Positions 1-16,734 of a stretch of DNA of 64,000 bases are shown here, piece after piece (within the stretch, counting starts at the first letter, position 1; each line of letters begins with the position of its first letter). The position numbers and the translations under genes were made by a program. The stretch spans positions 397,288 through 461,287 of the forward strand of contig VCJN01001508.1 in NCBI GenBank assembly GCA_006384855.1, written 5' to 3'. The notes under the pieces were generated by a model that saw only the letters and a program-made list of their open reading frames with translations, did not search any database and was not told where the DNA came from. This DNA is from Tetraselmis striata (lineage: Eukaryota > Chlorophyta > Chlorodendrophyceae > Chlorodendrales > Chlorodendraceae).

Positions 1-1470
1 CAGGATTCTGCAGAGAGCGTCCTGGCTGGACCGCCGCGATCCTCTGCAGCAGACAAGCAGCCAAATTCTAAGCAGCAGAGCCCATCTTGACCACAAGTGC
101 ATGGCCGTGAGAGAAGTGGGCGGACCGGCGTGCTCCATGCTGTGCCGTTTCGGCCGAGGTGGGACACCATGAGCGTCACCGTCCCCTCTCCCTCCACGCC
201 GCTGAACCACGCGCACAGTAGCCGCCACTCCTGTGGGTTGCCGTCCCTGCCGCCGATGCCGACTGAGCTGTCATCGCCATGCTCCTCGTTTCGCTAATAT
301 GGCGGCCGTGCGTGTAATGGCACAGGAAAGGCTCAGGCGGCAGTGGCCACAGGATTGGTACAGCAAAATACTGACCTGTAGTGTATTAGCAGCTGTGAGG
401 CATGGTGCTCCGCTGCCGTCGGCGGCAGCAGCGCCTGTGCGCACAAAGCCAAGGTCATTCCAGCCGCACGCAGGCCGGGGGCGGTCTGGCGGTCGTCATG
501 CGTGCGCACTGGGGGTACTTTATGAGTGCGATGGAGGCCTCCCGGGCGCAGGGAGGGGGGACTGTCTTTAGCGCAGGCCATGACGCCCCGGAATGGGCGC
601 CGCCTGTCGCACCTCGAAGTAACCATCGCGCTTGTTCTCACGCAGTATCCCGTCCCGCCCCCACGCCCGCTCACGTGCTGGCTCCTCGTAGCGCCCCGGG
701 ACACCGCTGTCCAGCGGCTGCGACCCGGCGGGATGCCTCGCCCGCGGCGGGCGCCGATACCCGTACAGCGCCAGCGCGCCTTGGGGGATCCGACGTGGCG
801 GCTGCTGCCAGGAGCTGCCCCGCTCCAAGGTGCGCCCGGCGAGATGGGTGCGCAGAGGCTCGGCAGTGCCTTCTCGCCAGCAGCAGCAAGCTAGCGCCGC
901 AACGACCAGCCTGTGGTTGCCCAAGTGAGTCAGGACGCCGTGTAACATAAGCCCTCGAAGTGAAGCGTCGTTTGGAACAGTCGGCACGTACCACCCAGCA
1001 GCTGCGTGCTTGCCGCGCGTGGCTCGGCGCGTCATCGCGCGCGAGTGTGCTTGCAGTTGGGCACGCCGTAGTAGGCTGCCAGAGGGTTGTCGCACTCTTC
1101 AGCACGAGCAGTCAGCACAGCCTGTGTCGGGTGGTGACGACTGGATGATCCCTGTGTGTCTGCTTAGTCCCGCCCGATACGAATTATTCACGCGCCAGTA
1201 GCTAATTATTCGAAACCCGGCGAGCGCGGTTTCGTCGCAGAAAGAGCGCGCCGCGCGCTCAGCTGTGTAAAACCGGCGGTGAACCGGTGAACCTTCTGCC
1301 CCGCGTCACTTCACTTGACGACGCCGCACCGGCTTACCAGCAGCAGGCGGCCAGCTCGGCGGATGGGGGGCCGACGTGATTACAACTCCAGAATCATAAC
1401 CAACCTCACGTCTGCAGGTGTCAGAGCTCATATAGCGTGATGCCGAAGTGGACAGCCGGATAGTCATCGT
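1..1470. other. GC-rich region without a supportable gene
   Basis: Open frames here overlap one another on both strands and have the arginine/alanine-rich composition expected of chance frames in GC-rich DNA. I saw no domain and no phase-consistent exon chain. The right end (about 1200-1470) is probably the promoter and leader of the sialidase-like gene. Confidence 0.5.
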
Positions 1471-5276
<3,806 letters not shown>

Positions 5277-6491
5277 GCAGGTGCATGGCCTTCCGCCCTT
5301 GCATGGGCTCTGGTGTTCGCCTGTCAGGGAGGCAAACAGAGGACGCCGCCGCCGCACCTCGTCCAACCCCACGATCCCCACACCTCCAAACCTGTCGGTT
5401 TGCCGCATTGATATTGGCAATTATTTGATTTTTTGGGTGAGACACTCTCGGTCATCCTGAGCAGCCTGTGAGGGGGCGCTGCCAGTGCTGATACTAATGA
5501 GCCACGCTGCATTTCACAGAATTTAATACATGGAATGGGTTTTTGTTCCACATGAGAACGAGGAACGGTTTTTTTCCCCCGGAAATTGCCGGCAGAAATC
5601 CAAACTACTGAACATACACGGCTGCCTTCATACATGGCCGGCAGAAACCTCACACCGGTGGAAGGATTTAGCACCGTCAGAAGGCCAACATGCGCAATGT
5701 TGGATGAGTTGCAGCGCAGAATCGCTGGCGTAATGAACATGAACACGTGCTGGTGGCATCACCCCCTCGCCTAAAGGGCCGCAGCTGACGGAGCTGCAAG
5801 ATTTCGGAGAGGCATTGAATGCAGACAGAGGGATGTGTGCATGTGCGCGATGTGCAGGTCACGGGACTCGAGCCCAAGTCTCGCGCGCACGGAAGCTAGG
5901 TGTCAACCAAGCTCAGGCCGCAGCCCGAAAATGACCAATCACATCTCGTACCGCGCAGGGCAACGATTTGAATCTGGGCCGTTGAAACCCCGTAAAATAA
6001 TTTGACGCCTGTAGTGGGAGGGGATGTTACACTTTTTGCCAACCTCCTGGTTTCAAAGCCAGGTTGAACCGTGTTTGAGGGCCGCGCAGGCATACACAGA
6101 GAGAGAGAGAGAGAGAGAGAGGTGAAGAGAGGAACCTTAGATGGAGCTGAAGGTGGCTAGAGGGCATCGCCGCATCCCAGTTCGGTAAACAGCAGGCGTA
6201 AACAAATTACAGGGCATTCGAATCGCGAAATCATAGCAATCATCCAGGATTGCTATCCTCTCTGGATGACCCGCCACCGTCAACCGGATCATCAACATGG
6301 ATGATCCCTCAGGTGGATGACGGATGCCCGGATCTCGTGGATCGCCCGGGTAGTCCATGAAACGGGCGGTTCCAGAGCCCAATTGTCTGCTGTAGTACCA
6401 CCTCTGTACTCCAGAACTGCGGCTAGAAAACATAACAAGCCTGAACATTCCTGCTTTGCTGCGTGCTCGTGAAACTACAGCAGACAAGGTC
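5277..6491. other. Intergenic region between convergent genes
   Basis: It lies between the 3' ends of the sialidase-like gene (+) and the membrane glycoprotein gene (-). A (GA)n run occupies about 6098-6121. A B-box-like motif (reverse complement of GGCTCGAGTCC) sits near 5870, but no tRNA fold accompanies it. I see no coding exon. Confidence 0.5.
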
Positions 6492-8516
6492 TTACAGCGC
6501 ATGCCTTTTCAGCAGATCGGGGATCCCCAGCGAGGACTTGGCAAATTGCTGGATGCGAGCTCGCGCGGCAACCAGCTTCCGGCGGTTGGCGGCGAAGGGG
6601 CATAGCGGACAGCAGAAGCAGGCGCAGCATGACCCTGCAGCGGCGGACACGGCGCGGTCATTGGCTGGCTGGTGTACTTGAAGCGTAGCCCGTGGGGGAG
6701 ATGGCGCATCCATCGCGCGCGCAGGTGAGCCAGGCCAGGCGGGGTCTACACGGGCAGCAAGCGAGGAAAAGGGAAAGGCAGTCAACCAGATGGGACCCCA
6801 TGCCTGCGCAGGGTCTGCAGGATCGCACCGAAGAGTAGTCCCAGAAGGATGAATACCGTGAGGGCGTAGGCGCTCAGCAAGCCGGACGCCACCCGGGACG
6901 CAAAGGTGTCGCAGTTCTCCAGCTGCATCAATATGAGCTGCGCCCAGAGCAGCATCGAGCAAGAGTTCAGCGACCATGGCGCGGACGCATCGCATCCTTG
7001 ACGATATGCCACGAGGGTTGGAGGGGGGTGCGCGTAGGCGATTCATACGGGAGGATACCTCGAAGCTCAGCGAAACTTTTTCCGGGCACATGCTCTCGAA
7101 AAACACCAAACCAACGTCCAGGTCCAAGCACGCATAGTCAGAATACCGAGTGTTAGTGTCCGAGTCGATGCCGAGTTCATCCGCAACATTGTCCAGTGAC
7201 AGCCGCGGGTGAACGGAGAACACTGTGTCGCAGAGTTGGGTGTTGTTCATCACGGGGGAGTACGCCTGCGGGGGTATTGCGCAGCTGGACATTGAGAGCC
7301 GTGTGGTGGGGTGTTGCAACAGCGATGCCGCCGCCCGAAGCGGCCGCACAACTAGCCGCACTGTCAAGCAGGCGGGCGCCAACCTCTGTGCAGTTCGCCC
7401 AGCCCATCGCTGAGCAGTCGTTGGAGTTGATGACATCGCTGACGCTGCATGTTCGGGGCGGCAAGTTAGACACCGCACATCCGCACGTCCGTCACCCGCA
7501 CCAAAAGTGGGTCATCCAGCCAGCTCGGCATCATCTGGGTGCCAGTGGTAGGCGGCTAGAGGAGGAGGAAGGGGGCAGGGGGGGGGGGGGGTGCGTACTG
7601 AAAGCTATCCAACCCACAGGCGCTCGGGAGAGCCGTCGTATTGTGCACTCGTCCGACATAGTACATAGCATCATCGGGGAAGTATAAAAGCTCGGAGAGG
7701 CAGTCGTTGGGCTGCAGCGTGATGGTGTAGTTGAGCAAGTGCATTCCGGTCACAGGAACACCCGCTACACTGGGCGCATCCTGCGCCGCATCCGACGCAG
7801 ACTCCATCTGCGTGTGCATGCATGAACATCAGGGCAAGTGGGCAGCGGGGGAGCGGGGGGGGGGGGGGGGGGGGGGGGGGGAGGGGGAGGGCGAGGGCGT
7901 GGGCTGGCTGGGGCCCCGCACCGTGAGCCTGAGATACGATTGATCCTGGCAGGTGGACGACACGAGCACGTAGGCGACTTCGCACCCAGGGATCGAGCCC
8001 GATTCCACCGGCTCCCCGTTGAGAACGCGCTCCAGAGCCTCCCCAGCCGTCGCCCACTCCGCGCTGCTTGCTGTGCAGTTGGTGGGGATGGTATGGTCGC
8101 AGGCGGAGTACACCGGTGAAATTCTGGGTGTGGCGGGCGCAGCATGGGGCCAGTAAGTACCCCGGGTGACGCGATGCCCGTAGCGCGCATTGATGCTGAG
8201 TCCCACGCATGCGAGGACTACGATACCTAAGGGAGCTCATGCTGCAGGTGTTGTCCATCTTGACCCTGGGGTGGATGAAGAGCTTGTACTCCGTGAGCGG
8301 CACGGTGAAATTGAACACCGCGGCGGTGCATGAGCTAGGCCCCAGATCGTTGTGGACCCAGGTGATGTTGGTGGGCAGCAGGGAGTCTGGGTTAAACCAG
8401 CTCTGACGAAGCTGCCGCCCCGCCCGCCTGTCGTCCCCCGCCGCGCCGCAGCCGCCCAGCCCCCAGCCCACGAGTCCCCACAGCAGCGAGGCAAGCAGCA
8501 GCTTGGGGTTCCCCAT
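6492..8516 (-). CDS. Type I membrane glycoprotein with Cys-rich cytoplasmic tail, unknown function
   Basis: Seven phase-consistent exons on the minus strand: 8516-8227, 8123-7922, 7807-7614, 7444-7321, 7265-7049, 6996-6787 and 6634-6492, giving 459 residues. The ATG at 8516 opens a signal peptide (NPKLLLASLLWGLVGWGLGG). The ectodomain is cysteine-rich and has at least seven N-glycosylation sequons (NIT, NFT, NCT twice, NYT, NTT, NNT). Near the C-terminus is one membrane helix (ALTVFILLGLLFGAIL), then the basic stop-transfer residues LRRH, then GSCCACFCCPLCPF, a likely multiple-palmitoylation site, and a basic tail ending LLKRHAL. The intron between exons 4 and 5 is only about 55 nt. Two introns carry sense-strand poly-C just after the donor. 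I do not recognise the ectodomain; a cell-surface receptor, adhesion or fusion-type protein is possible, but nothing proves it. Confidence 0.8.
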
Positions 8517-9848
8517 GCCCTCGGCTGCGCAGCGGCGGATGCCCCGCCCTCCGAGTAAGGCGGCCTAAACCAGGCTGAACTACCTACACTCGAATGATGG
8601 TATCTGTTTGGCGCTGCACCAGCGGCAAGACAAAATCTACAGGAGCGTCATCAGAGGCGACGACTGCGCGGCGTCAAGCCATCGGGGGTGGTGCTGCTGT
8701 GCCTGCTACTGCCACCAATAATCCTTACATACAAGCATCTCGCGCTGCGCCCTGATGTTTGTTTATATCTCGCTGCGCCGGGCGAGCGGCATGCGGTCGG
8801 TGCGCGCCACGCGCAGCACCACACTGCTGCGCTATTCAGAAAAAACCTTTACCCTTGGCCTGTATACGGGCACGGCGAACAGTCAGGATTAGTAGCTAGC
8901 GCGCGCCTCTAGCAGCGCTGCGCGCGCTGCTGACGATACCCTGTATCCCCATATGCGGGCGGTTCTGCGCGGCCGGCCTGCCGCCGTGCTGCGCCCTGCG
9001 CAGCCGGAGCCCCAGCGCCGCCGACGGCAGCCCTCCGTCTGAGGCCCCATCATCACGCCTCGAGGATAGGGGCTGTTGACGGCGACATCGACAGCAGCTC
9101 GACAGCAGCGATCAGGCTCGCTACACGGACAACGAATCCTCAGTACCTCGACGCCAATCCTTTTTGAGCTGGCCAACCTCGTGCCTTTCCGCAGACTCGT
9201 GGCCGCAACCGAGCGAACGAGCCCCCGGACCCCCCCCACCAACAAAAAGGTCCGACCAGCCATTCGCCAGCATGGCGGCCGTCGCCGCTTTGACGCGCGC
9301 CGGGACAGCGCGCCCACCAAGTGCCGCTGCGCGGCCGCTAACAGCGGCGTCAACCCCAAGAGCTGGAAGCCTTATCCGCGGGGTCTCGCGGCGCCTCGCT
9401 CCAGGGCGGTCCCAGCGCAAGGTTACCTCGCCCCCCACCCCCCCTTGTCCCGTCTCCCGCGGCCAAGGGCAGCAGGATTGAACCGCCTTACCCTCCTCCT
9501 CCCCCCCTTGTCCCGTCTCGATCTCCAACATTCACCTGCCATCGCCTGAGTCCTGAGTCACCGCAGTCGACCTCGCCACGGCCGTGGCCGGCGTTGACGT
9601 CGTCGTCACCGCCGTCGCCATCGCCAAACCGCCCCGGTCTTGGTGCCGTGATACTTGATTCTTTATATCTCCCACCTCCCCTGCGGCCCGGACGCTCCTA
9701 GCTCCGGCGCGACCACTTGGCTCGAAACTCGCGCGGTTCGAGACGGCTTCACAGCGCGGAGAGGTATCCGGATGGCGCTCTGCCCCAACCGATCCCTGGC
9801 CCTCTGCGCCGCGATATGCCGTAGGCTGCCCGCGTCGCCCGCGCCGCG
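8517..9848. other. Divergent intergenic/promoter region
   Basis: It lies between the 5' ends of the membrane glycoprotein gene (-) and the 211-residue protein gene (+), so it probably holds both promoters. It is very GC-rich, and its overlapping open frames on both strands look like composition artefacts. I could not identify a TATA box with confidence. Confidence 0.45.
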
Positions 9849-11618
9849 ATGGACCCCATGGAGGAGGCGCGGCAGGCGGCGATGTCCGCGAACGAGCTGC
9901 CGGAAGGCGTCACCTCGGAGGACTTGCGGTGTAGGCCCGCCCCATCGTCCACCGCCCCCCCCCCTGCAGATATCAAGCCGCCCCCGCGCACTGCTTGCTC
10001 CTCTCCTGGCACAATCACGGGCGACCATCGAGCTTCTGGCCGGCGACCCACCAGCTATATGGGCGTGCAGAGCAGGCACACCTGGGAAGTGCTAGTGCAG
10101 CAATGGTTTCTGTGGTGGGATTGATGGTCTGGAATGGGGGCAAGGTGGGGGGGGGGGGGGGGGGGGGGGTGCTTGCCGATGGAGGTCTTCCATGCTGAGT
10201 GGCTGCCGTGCCGCGCTGCAGGGCGTTCTACCACGTGGTGGACTCGCGGTCGTGGGAGGACGTGCAGGAGAAGGCGATCGAGCTGGTGCAGGCGGGCACG
10301 CTGACGCAGGGGGTGGTGCTTGCGGGGGAGGCGGTGCTGGCGGAAGCCACCCGGCGCGAGGAGGACCCGCGCATCCTGAGCAGCCTGACGGACACCCTGG
10401 GCCTCCTGACCAGCGCGTTGGAGATCGTCACGGCGCCGCCGGGGCTGCGACTCGCGGACGAGTGCTCCAACCTCATTCTCCAGGCCGGCTCTGTCGACGC
10501 CGCCAAGCCACAGGTGCGCCCCTGATTCTTATCCCCCCCCCCCCCCTTTCATCCCAATCCGCCCCGTCCGCTCCACACAACGCCCCCCGCCCACCTCCAC
10601 CTCGGCGTCGATGTCAGGGCAGCTGGGCACCAGTTGTGAGCGCCTCCGCACAGCGCACCCAGCGCAGACGCAGCACACACAACACACAAACGCTATAGCT
10701 GAGGAGATGTAGGGGCTGGCCGGGCTCCCCTCATCACGCATGCACGATTCACGCTCGGTGTCCAATTTGAATTCCTCACGCGCAGCGCATCCGGGGGGTT
10801 GCCAAACTGCGCGATGCCGGCGCGTCCACTCGCCAGCATGGCACCTCCTCCACACTCCCTCACCTCCCGGGATGATGCACCTGTGGACCTCTCACAACGC
10901 CTGTCTGGACCGACGTTCTTACCAACATTTCTCAGGCATCCTTTGTACCGTCCGCCGTATTGGATATCAAGGATACATTTCCTCCGCGACGCAATCGCAC
11001 CCCCTCTTTCTGCAATAGCCTTGGCGCTCGTTACCGCCATGTCACATCTCACTCAGCTGGCATATGGCGACTCCCGTTCGCTGCCTCATGCAAACAGAAT
11101 CCGCCGCTTCGGGTTGCTCTCTCCGCGAGGAGAAAGGGCTCAACCGAGCCTTTCCGGGGTTGAGTACAGCTAATGAGGGCACTCCTTAACAACAGACGTT
11201 GCATTTGCATGTCGAACCTGTCGGGCTGCAGCCGTTCCAGAGTACATGTTTATGGATGGAATGCGCATCTTGTTTCCTGAGGCTGCCTCACGATGGCACT
11301 GGCCGGCGGCGCTGTCTCACGCCCTGGCTGCCACCGCTGCGCCCGCCTGGCCAGGTGGTGGAGATGCTGCAGGCGGCGTTTGACAACAGGGAGCTGGAGG
11401 TGAGCGCGGACTCGATGCTGGACGACGTGGACGGCTTCCTGGCCAACATCGAGTCCCAGGAGGAGCAGTACAAGTACCTGATGGAGAAGATGAAGGAGGA
11501 GGCCAGCGCGGAGGAGATCACGCAGATGATCGAGTTTGCGTCGCAGCGCGAGACCGCCAAGAAGAACCTGGTCGTTTTGAAGGAGATCATCAACGAGATG
11601 AGCGCGCTGGAGCAGTGA
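9849..11618 (+). CDS. Conserved-looking 211-residue helical protein, unknown function
   Basis: Three exons keep phase exactly: 9849-9928, 10222-10513 and 11355-11618 (TGA). The start is the first ATG of MDPMEEARQAAMSANELPEG. The middle exon encodes a hydrophobic/charged helical region (EDVQEKAIELVQAGTLTQGV), and the last is strongly acidic and coiled-coil-like (EEQYKYLMEKMKEEASAEEI). There is no signal peptide or membrane segment, so the protein is probably cytosolic or in an organelle. I do not recognise the family. The regular codon pattern, clean splice sites and lack of low complexity support a real gene. The first intron has a long poly-G run far from its donor; the second has poly-C about 19 nt after its donor. 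An extra small exon in the second intron cannot be excluded. Confidence 0.75.
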
Positions 11619-14600
11619 ACGCATGCTGGCCGGCCGGCCCAGGGGGGGGGGGGGGGGGGGGGCAGGTAGGGGGCGGGCGAGCTCAGGCTCAGCCCGGGCG
11701 GGAGGCTCGGCGGGTGCCCGGCCTATCCAGCACGCAACACTCTGCTGCCCGCCCCGCTCTGCCGGTTGCGCAGCTGCGGACCAGCGGGCATTACTGCCAG
11801 CGGTGGCGCCCAACCAGCTGCGCGCACGCTGCTGCGAGTTCCCTGTATGGTCTAGCAGCCGTCACCGCTACAAGATTACAAAGCAGAACGGCGGGTGCCG
11901 ACGCGATGTCAAGTACCCTGCTACACCCGCTCCCGGAATCGTGATGCCGGCAAGCTGTTCTGAGCTCCGTGGTGCATCCGTGATCGTTTCGTCTAGACGA
12001 GAGCCATGCAGGGCAGGGCGCGCCCTCAAAGAAACTGCTGTGATCGTCGCATTCGCAGATTCTGCGCCCGTAGGCTGTATGGTGGTTTGTGCTGGTGCTC
12101 TTGCCGCGGTACTTGCCGTGGTTTCCCTGCAGCTGTTGCCAAGAGCTTACACCCCGCACACACAGAGCACAACTCCATCAGCGCTCATGGCACTCTAAGG
12201 ACCGGCAGCCTCCCAGTAATCATGGTGGTGATGATATGATATGTACGTCACCGATGTCGTGCAGCCTCATACCCTGTTTGCACCACACTACCCAGGGGAC
12301 GACCTGACAATATCCAGTACGCATGTTATGCGTGGCCTCGGGCTCTACGAAGAAGTGCTGGCAAGCGTGGGACTGCTAGTCCGGGTCTGGATGGTGATCC
12401 GGATAGTGACGCATGCGGACGGCGAAAGAGTGACACTTTGTTCAATTACTCCGAATTTACATACAATCAATCATAGTATTCAGTGGGGGCACACCGAGTA
12501 CCCTACATGCATGTACATACGCGACCTGTGTGGAGTGTGGCAAGGAGCGTTGTCATATCATTATAATTGCTGATGAAGTTGACATGCAACATGCGACGCC
12601 CCGATGCCAGGCTAGCGGGTGGGCAGACGTTGTGCACTCTACATTCATTAAGTAATGGGAGGATAGACACTTGGCATATGCTGTAGCGTCTGCCATATTC
12701 GTGGGCGCACGGCCACCGAGATGACAGCCCAATTACCTACCTTGTCAGCTAGGGTTTTGGATAGGTCACCAACCTGTTTCCACCCTGGATAAGGCACCTG
12801 ATCGGATAGGATTTCATACCCTATTTATAGCCCTAGGCAGAGCACAAGCGGGCCTGCAGCCAAGCCCTTGCTAAAGTTTGTGGCGAAGTATGGGCCTTCA
12901 TGAGGAAGTGTACAACTGCTTCCCTTCGGGCGGGCGGATTTTGTAGTGACGTATACAACTGCTCCTTTGTTCGGCTGGACTGTGGCGAGGTGTACGGCTG
13001 CCTCCTTGGGCAGCTGGATTCTGTAGAGTTCATCTTCACTGGCGAGGTACTTAACAAGCAGGGCGGCGGCGGCACGACCACATCACAGTGTCGCCGCAAG
13101 ACCCAAGCCAGGCGGCGACATCTCGGTGTCGCAGCATCCCAACGTGCTGGGACCCTACGTGGGACCTCCATCAGCCACCCCTGAGGCGGACTAACTACAG
13201 AAGGTCCCAGGGTGGTCCTGTACTGCTGCTGGTATGGGCTGCAGGACTGCACACCGGTTCCCCCCGGGTACTCGCTAAATGAAATCCTCCCGGGGGTCAA
13301 GCCAGGTGCAGCGTGGTCTCACTCCTTGGGTGAAACGCACCAAAACGAGCACGAGTAAGAATGAGTGATCGGTTGCTGCAGTCAAATATGCCGCCATTCG
13401 TTCAAAACTCAGCGTCCACGTGACCACGCGTCTCGTCAACCCAGTCTACCTCACCCATGCCTATCGGACCCACCGATCGGCACCATAACGCGCACACCCT
13501 GGTGGCCGCGCGCTAGAATAGGCATATGGTGGCCTTTCGGTGGCTCGTCTTGTTTGTCGCGGGTAGGGATGGCGCTGCTGGCGGGATGTTGAGGGAGGAG
13601 TGCGGGCGATATCAGTCACGTCCTAATCATACCCACACACGTCGGTAGCGCGTGCCATGCATCAGCCAAACAGCGGTTCCAACTACACATTTCGGATTTA
13701 TTGAGGCCAGCAGCCCACGGTCTTCGGAAACGAGTACCCCACGGGAACCGGTATGTAACATGTTGGCCGCAGCTAGGTAGCAGGATAGCATCTTGAGAGC
13801 ACAATTGGATGTAATGCCCCACGCGGGAGATCAACATGCGACGGCACCAAAATACATCCACGCATCCTGGCATCTTTGCACTGAGGAGCGCTACATGCTC
13901 GGGGTGTCTGGGTAATGCTGCACCGCTTCATTCGTAGACCCAGTTCCCAACTTCGGCAACATCCCTCCACGGCGCTCTCAAAGGCAGGGCACCCCCGTAT
14001 ACCCACACGGCATTCTCATACTTAATAAGTCTTTCAATATGTAGTCGCGACATTATTGGTATTATTATTAACTCAATGTATGCACAGTGGGTACGGTACC
14101 TACATACCGCAGTAAACGCGACGGTTCTTACATAGCGGTGCTTCAAGTCGTGCCTCCTCGGCGCATATAGCACTCAGCTCATGCCCGTCTATCATAATAG
14201 CGTGTAACAAGAAATTAATCTGGAACACACGTCTCGCCTTTTATACATATGCATATATATACACACATACATACATACATATATATATACATATATATAT
14301 ATATATGCATGTATATGTATATATAAATGCATCGCGGGCTGTTTATAAACATGTTTCGGAAGATGACGGCCTTAGTAGCCTGCTGAATAAACTCCAGCAC
14401 TCTACGAGCATGAGTTCGCCCAGGCGGGCCGTGAGACAGCGTGGCTCCCATACACATACGCACTGGCTGGAAGAGGAAAGGGGACGAGGCGGCCCGGTTG
14501 CGTTAGTGGAGTGTTGTAGGTAGTCGCGACTCGCGAGTCCGCTCCGCCTCTTATTATTACCTTCCTTGGAAAGGTGCGGAAGAGTAGTGGTGGGGGATCA

Positions 14601-14686
14601 TATTCCGGTATGTGTGTACGAGTTGCTGCCCGGGTAATGGTCGAATGATATTACAAACAGCCGCGACCACCCGAGCAGAGGCAGAG
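11619..14686. other. Intergenic, repeat-bearing region
   Basis: It lies between the 3' ends of two convergent genes. It holds a G run at about 11641-11662, a dispersed repeat (12745-13250, listed separately) and an AT-rich TATATACATA-type tract at about 14240-14330. The short open frames show no domain. Confidence 0.5.
12745..13250. repeat. Diverged copy of the repeat forming the 51.7-53.2 kb inverted-repeat arms
   Basis: Two blocks match the left arm of the large inverted repeat in the same order and orientation. The first is the GCTAGGGTT...GGCACCTGATCGG...CATACCCT...ATAGCCCT block (12748-12835, against about 51727-51830). The second is the GGGACCTC...CCCCTGAGGCGGACTA...CTGTACTGCTGCTGGTA block (about 13160-13245, against about 51915-51990). 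Between them, 12880-13050 holds about four degenerate units of roughly 50 nt with TACAACTGCT/TACGGCTGCC cores. No coding capacity is evident. Confidence 0.7.
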
Positions 14687-16696
14687 TCAGAATAGCTTGA
14701 GCAGGAAGGCCAGGGGGCTCGGCTTGGGCAGGGCGGGCGCCGCTGAAATGGGGGTGGCCTTGCCCTCCGGCGGGCCATCCGCTAGAAACCCGCCGCGGTG
14801 GCCCAGCAGATGCAGCTGCGCCTCCTCCTTCCGGTCCTGCAGCGAGGGGAAGTCTGCGCGCCATGCCGCATAACATGCCCCAGACTCTCAGCGCTCAGCA
14901 CCCGCCCAGCAGACTCCTAGTCCATGGAATCCCCCCGGCAGCCCAACAGACCAGGCAAGAGGCGTGCCGCGGCCATGGAAGGGCCGGGGGAGGAGAGGGG
15001 CGGGGGACCTCGAGGGTAGCTCGCCCGCTTGAGGCGGCGCTTGGTGCGCTCCTTCGTGTTGATCGGACCGTACGCGTTCTCCAGGTACACCGAGCTGCCG
15101 AACACCTTGGCGGCCACGCCCCCCGCGACGTCGCCGGTGGCCTGCGTCAGACCTGCGCAGGGTCACGGCGGCACACAGCCGCGTTCGTCCGTTCAGAGAG
15201 GGCCCCTGCGCGACAGGAGGGTACAGCCGCCTGCCCCAAGGGAGGCACTCTCTAGCCCGGTGGTACCCGCGCTGACGCTGTGCGTCAGAGCCATCATGCA
15301 AATCTTCCAAATGATATTGACATGATCATTCGGAGCTCGTGGCGTCGCGGGTGAATTCTGCGCAAGGATGTCCGGGGTGTTCCAAGAGACAATTGACTTG
15401 ACGATTCTGAGGACTGACATCGGCGACGCACGGAACGAATGCGTACACACATCCGCCCCAGATTGATGTGTCGATCAGAAATAGTCGCGCTTTGCGGATA
15501 GCTCAGCCATCCATGAAGCAGACAACTACAATTGTGCGCGGATGGGGGCCGCCGCGACAATCCCGCCACGAACTGCTTGGTGTTCGGTTTCGACGGGGCG
15601 GCCGATATACGGGCCGTCACTTGGTCGCTACGGACGTGCGTCATGCACACCGGGCTTGCGTCCCTGTACGCGTGTGATCACCCCGTCTGAAACACTGAAC
15701 GTGTACTCGCTCGTCCCACTGGTGAAGAGATAGTACCGCTGTACTGCGGCGCAGGAATCGGGTACTACGCCCGGTAGCATAGGGACCTGGACCTGGCCTT
15801 CAGAGAGCTGCATGCTACGGGATTCGAGCTCGAACTTATCCGGCCGGGCTGTGTGAGCCGGCTGGCGTGCGAGGTTCTCAAACCGGCAGAAATAAAGTTA
15901 TAAGACATCTAACGCTTCAATGTCCTGCCAGTCTTCCAACTGCACAGTAGGCCAACTGCCATACGGCCCGGCTGCATGAGCCCGCTGCGCGAGAAACGAG
16001 CCAAGGCGCGCGCCATTCGCAGCCGAGAACGAACCAGCACGGAGACTCTCATTTGGTTCCGCACGAGTAGTTGTATGCGCGTGGGCGGGGGCGCTTCATT
16101 GCGGGGCCTCGTCATTGGGGGCCCTCGTCATCTGTCTCAGGGGACTTCGATTCTTCTCCCGACGTCCTTAACCGTGGAAATGGGTCCCGCGCTACGGCGC
16201 ATGCCGATCCGCATGGCGCCGCGCCCGGTGGACGCCGCCCATTGGCACTGCAGCTACCGGCACTCCTTCTGGGGCTCACGCGCGATGTGGACCACGCGCG
16301 TAGCATCTCATGGGAGCGACACGGGATGGCAGTCGCACATGCGTTGCTCCAGAGTACAAACGCCCATGGAGAAGGGCCGTTGTTGTAATCCCCCCCCCCC
16401 CCCCCCCGCCCCTCTTGATGGCACCTGACACGTGGTTTGATTCCGCTCGCAACCACCATTGCCTGGGCCAGTGTGCACCGGTGTGGCATAGCTCGACCGC
16501 CAAGGCCGCAACGCGCCGGCAAGGGGGGCGGCGCATCTATACATGCTGCATTCCCGGATTAACATGCCCACACGTAGATACACGGCTTACCACTGCACCG
16601 CAGTTGGGATGCCAGTCAGCCACCTGCACCTCGTGTGACGGTGGGGCAGTGTCGCGCCCCCCCTCCCCCCCCTCCCATCCCCCCCCCCCCCCCACG

Positions 16697-16734
<38 letters not shown>

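Noticed and set aside
11995-12198. Signal-peptide-like 39-codon frame (MVVCAGALAAVLAVVSLQLL)
   Set aside because: Too short, without a continuing exon that I could identify.
15909-16428. Overlapping frames in the long PLAT-gene intron (about 15.8-16.7 kb)
   Set aside because: No PLAT motif and no phase-matching splice sites; the true exon of this stretch is 15743-15682.
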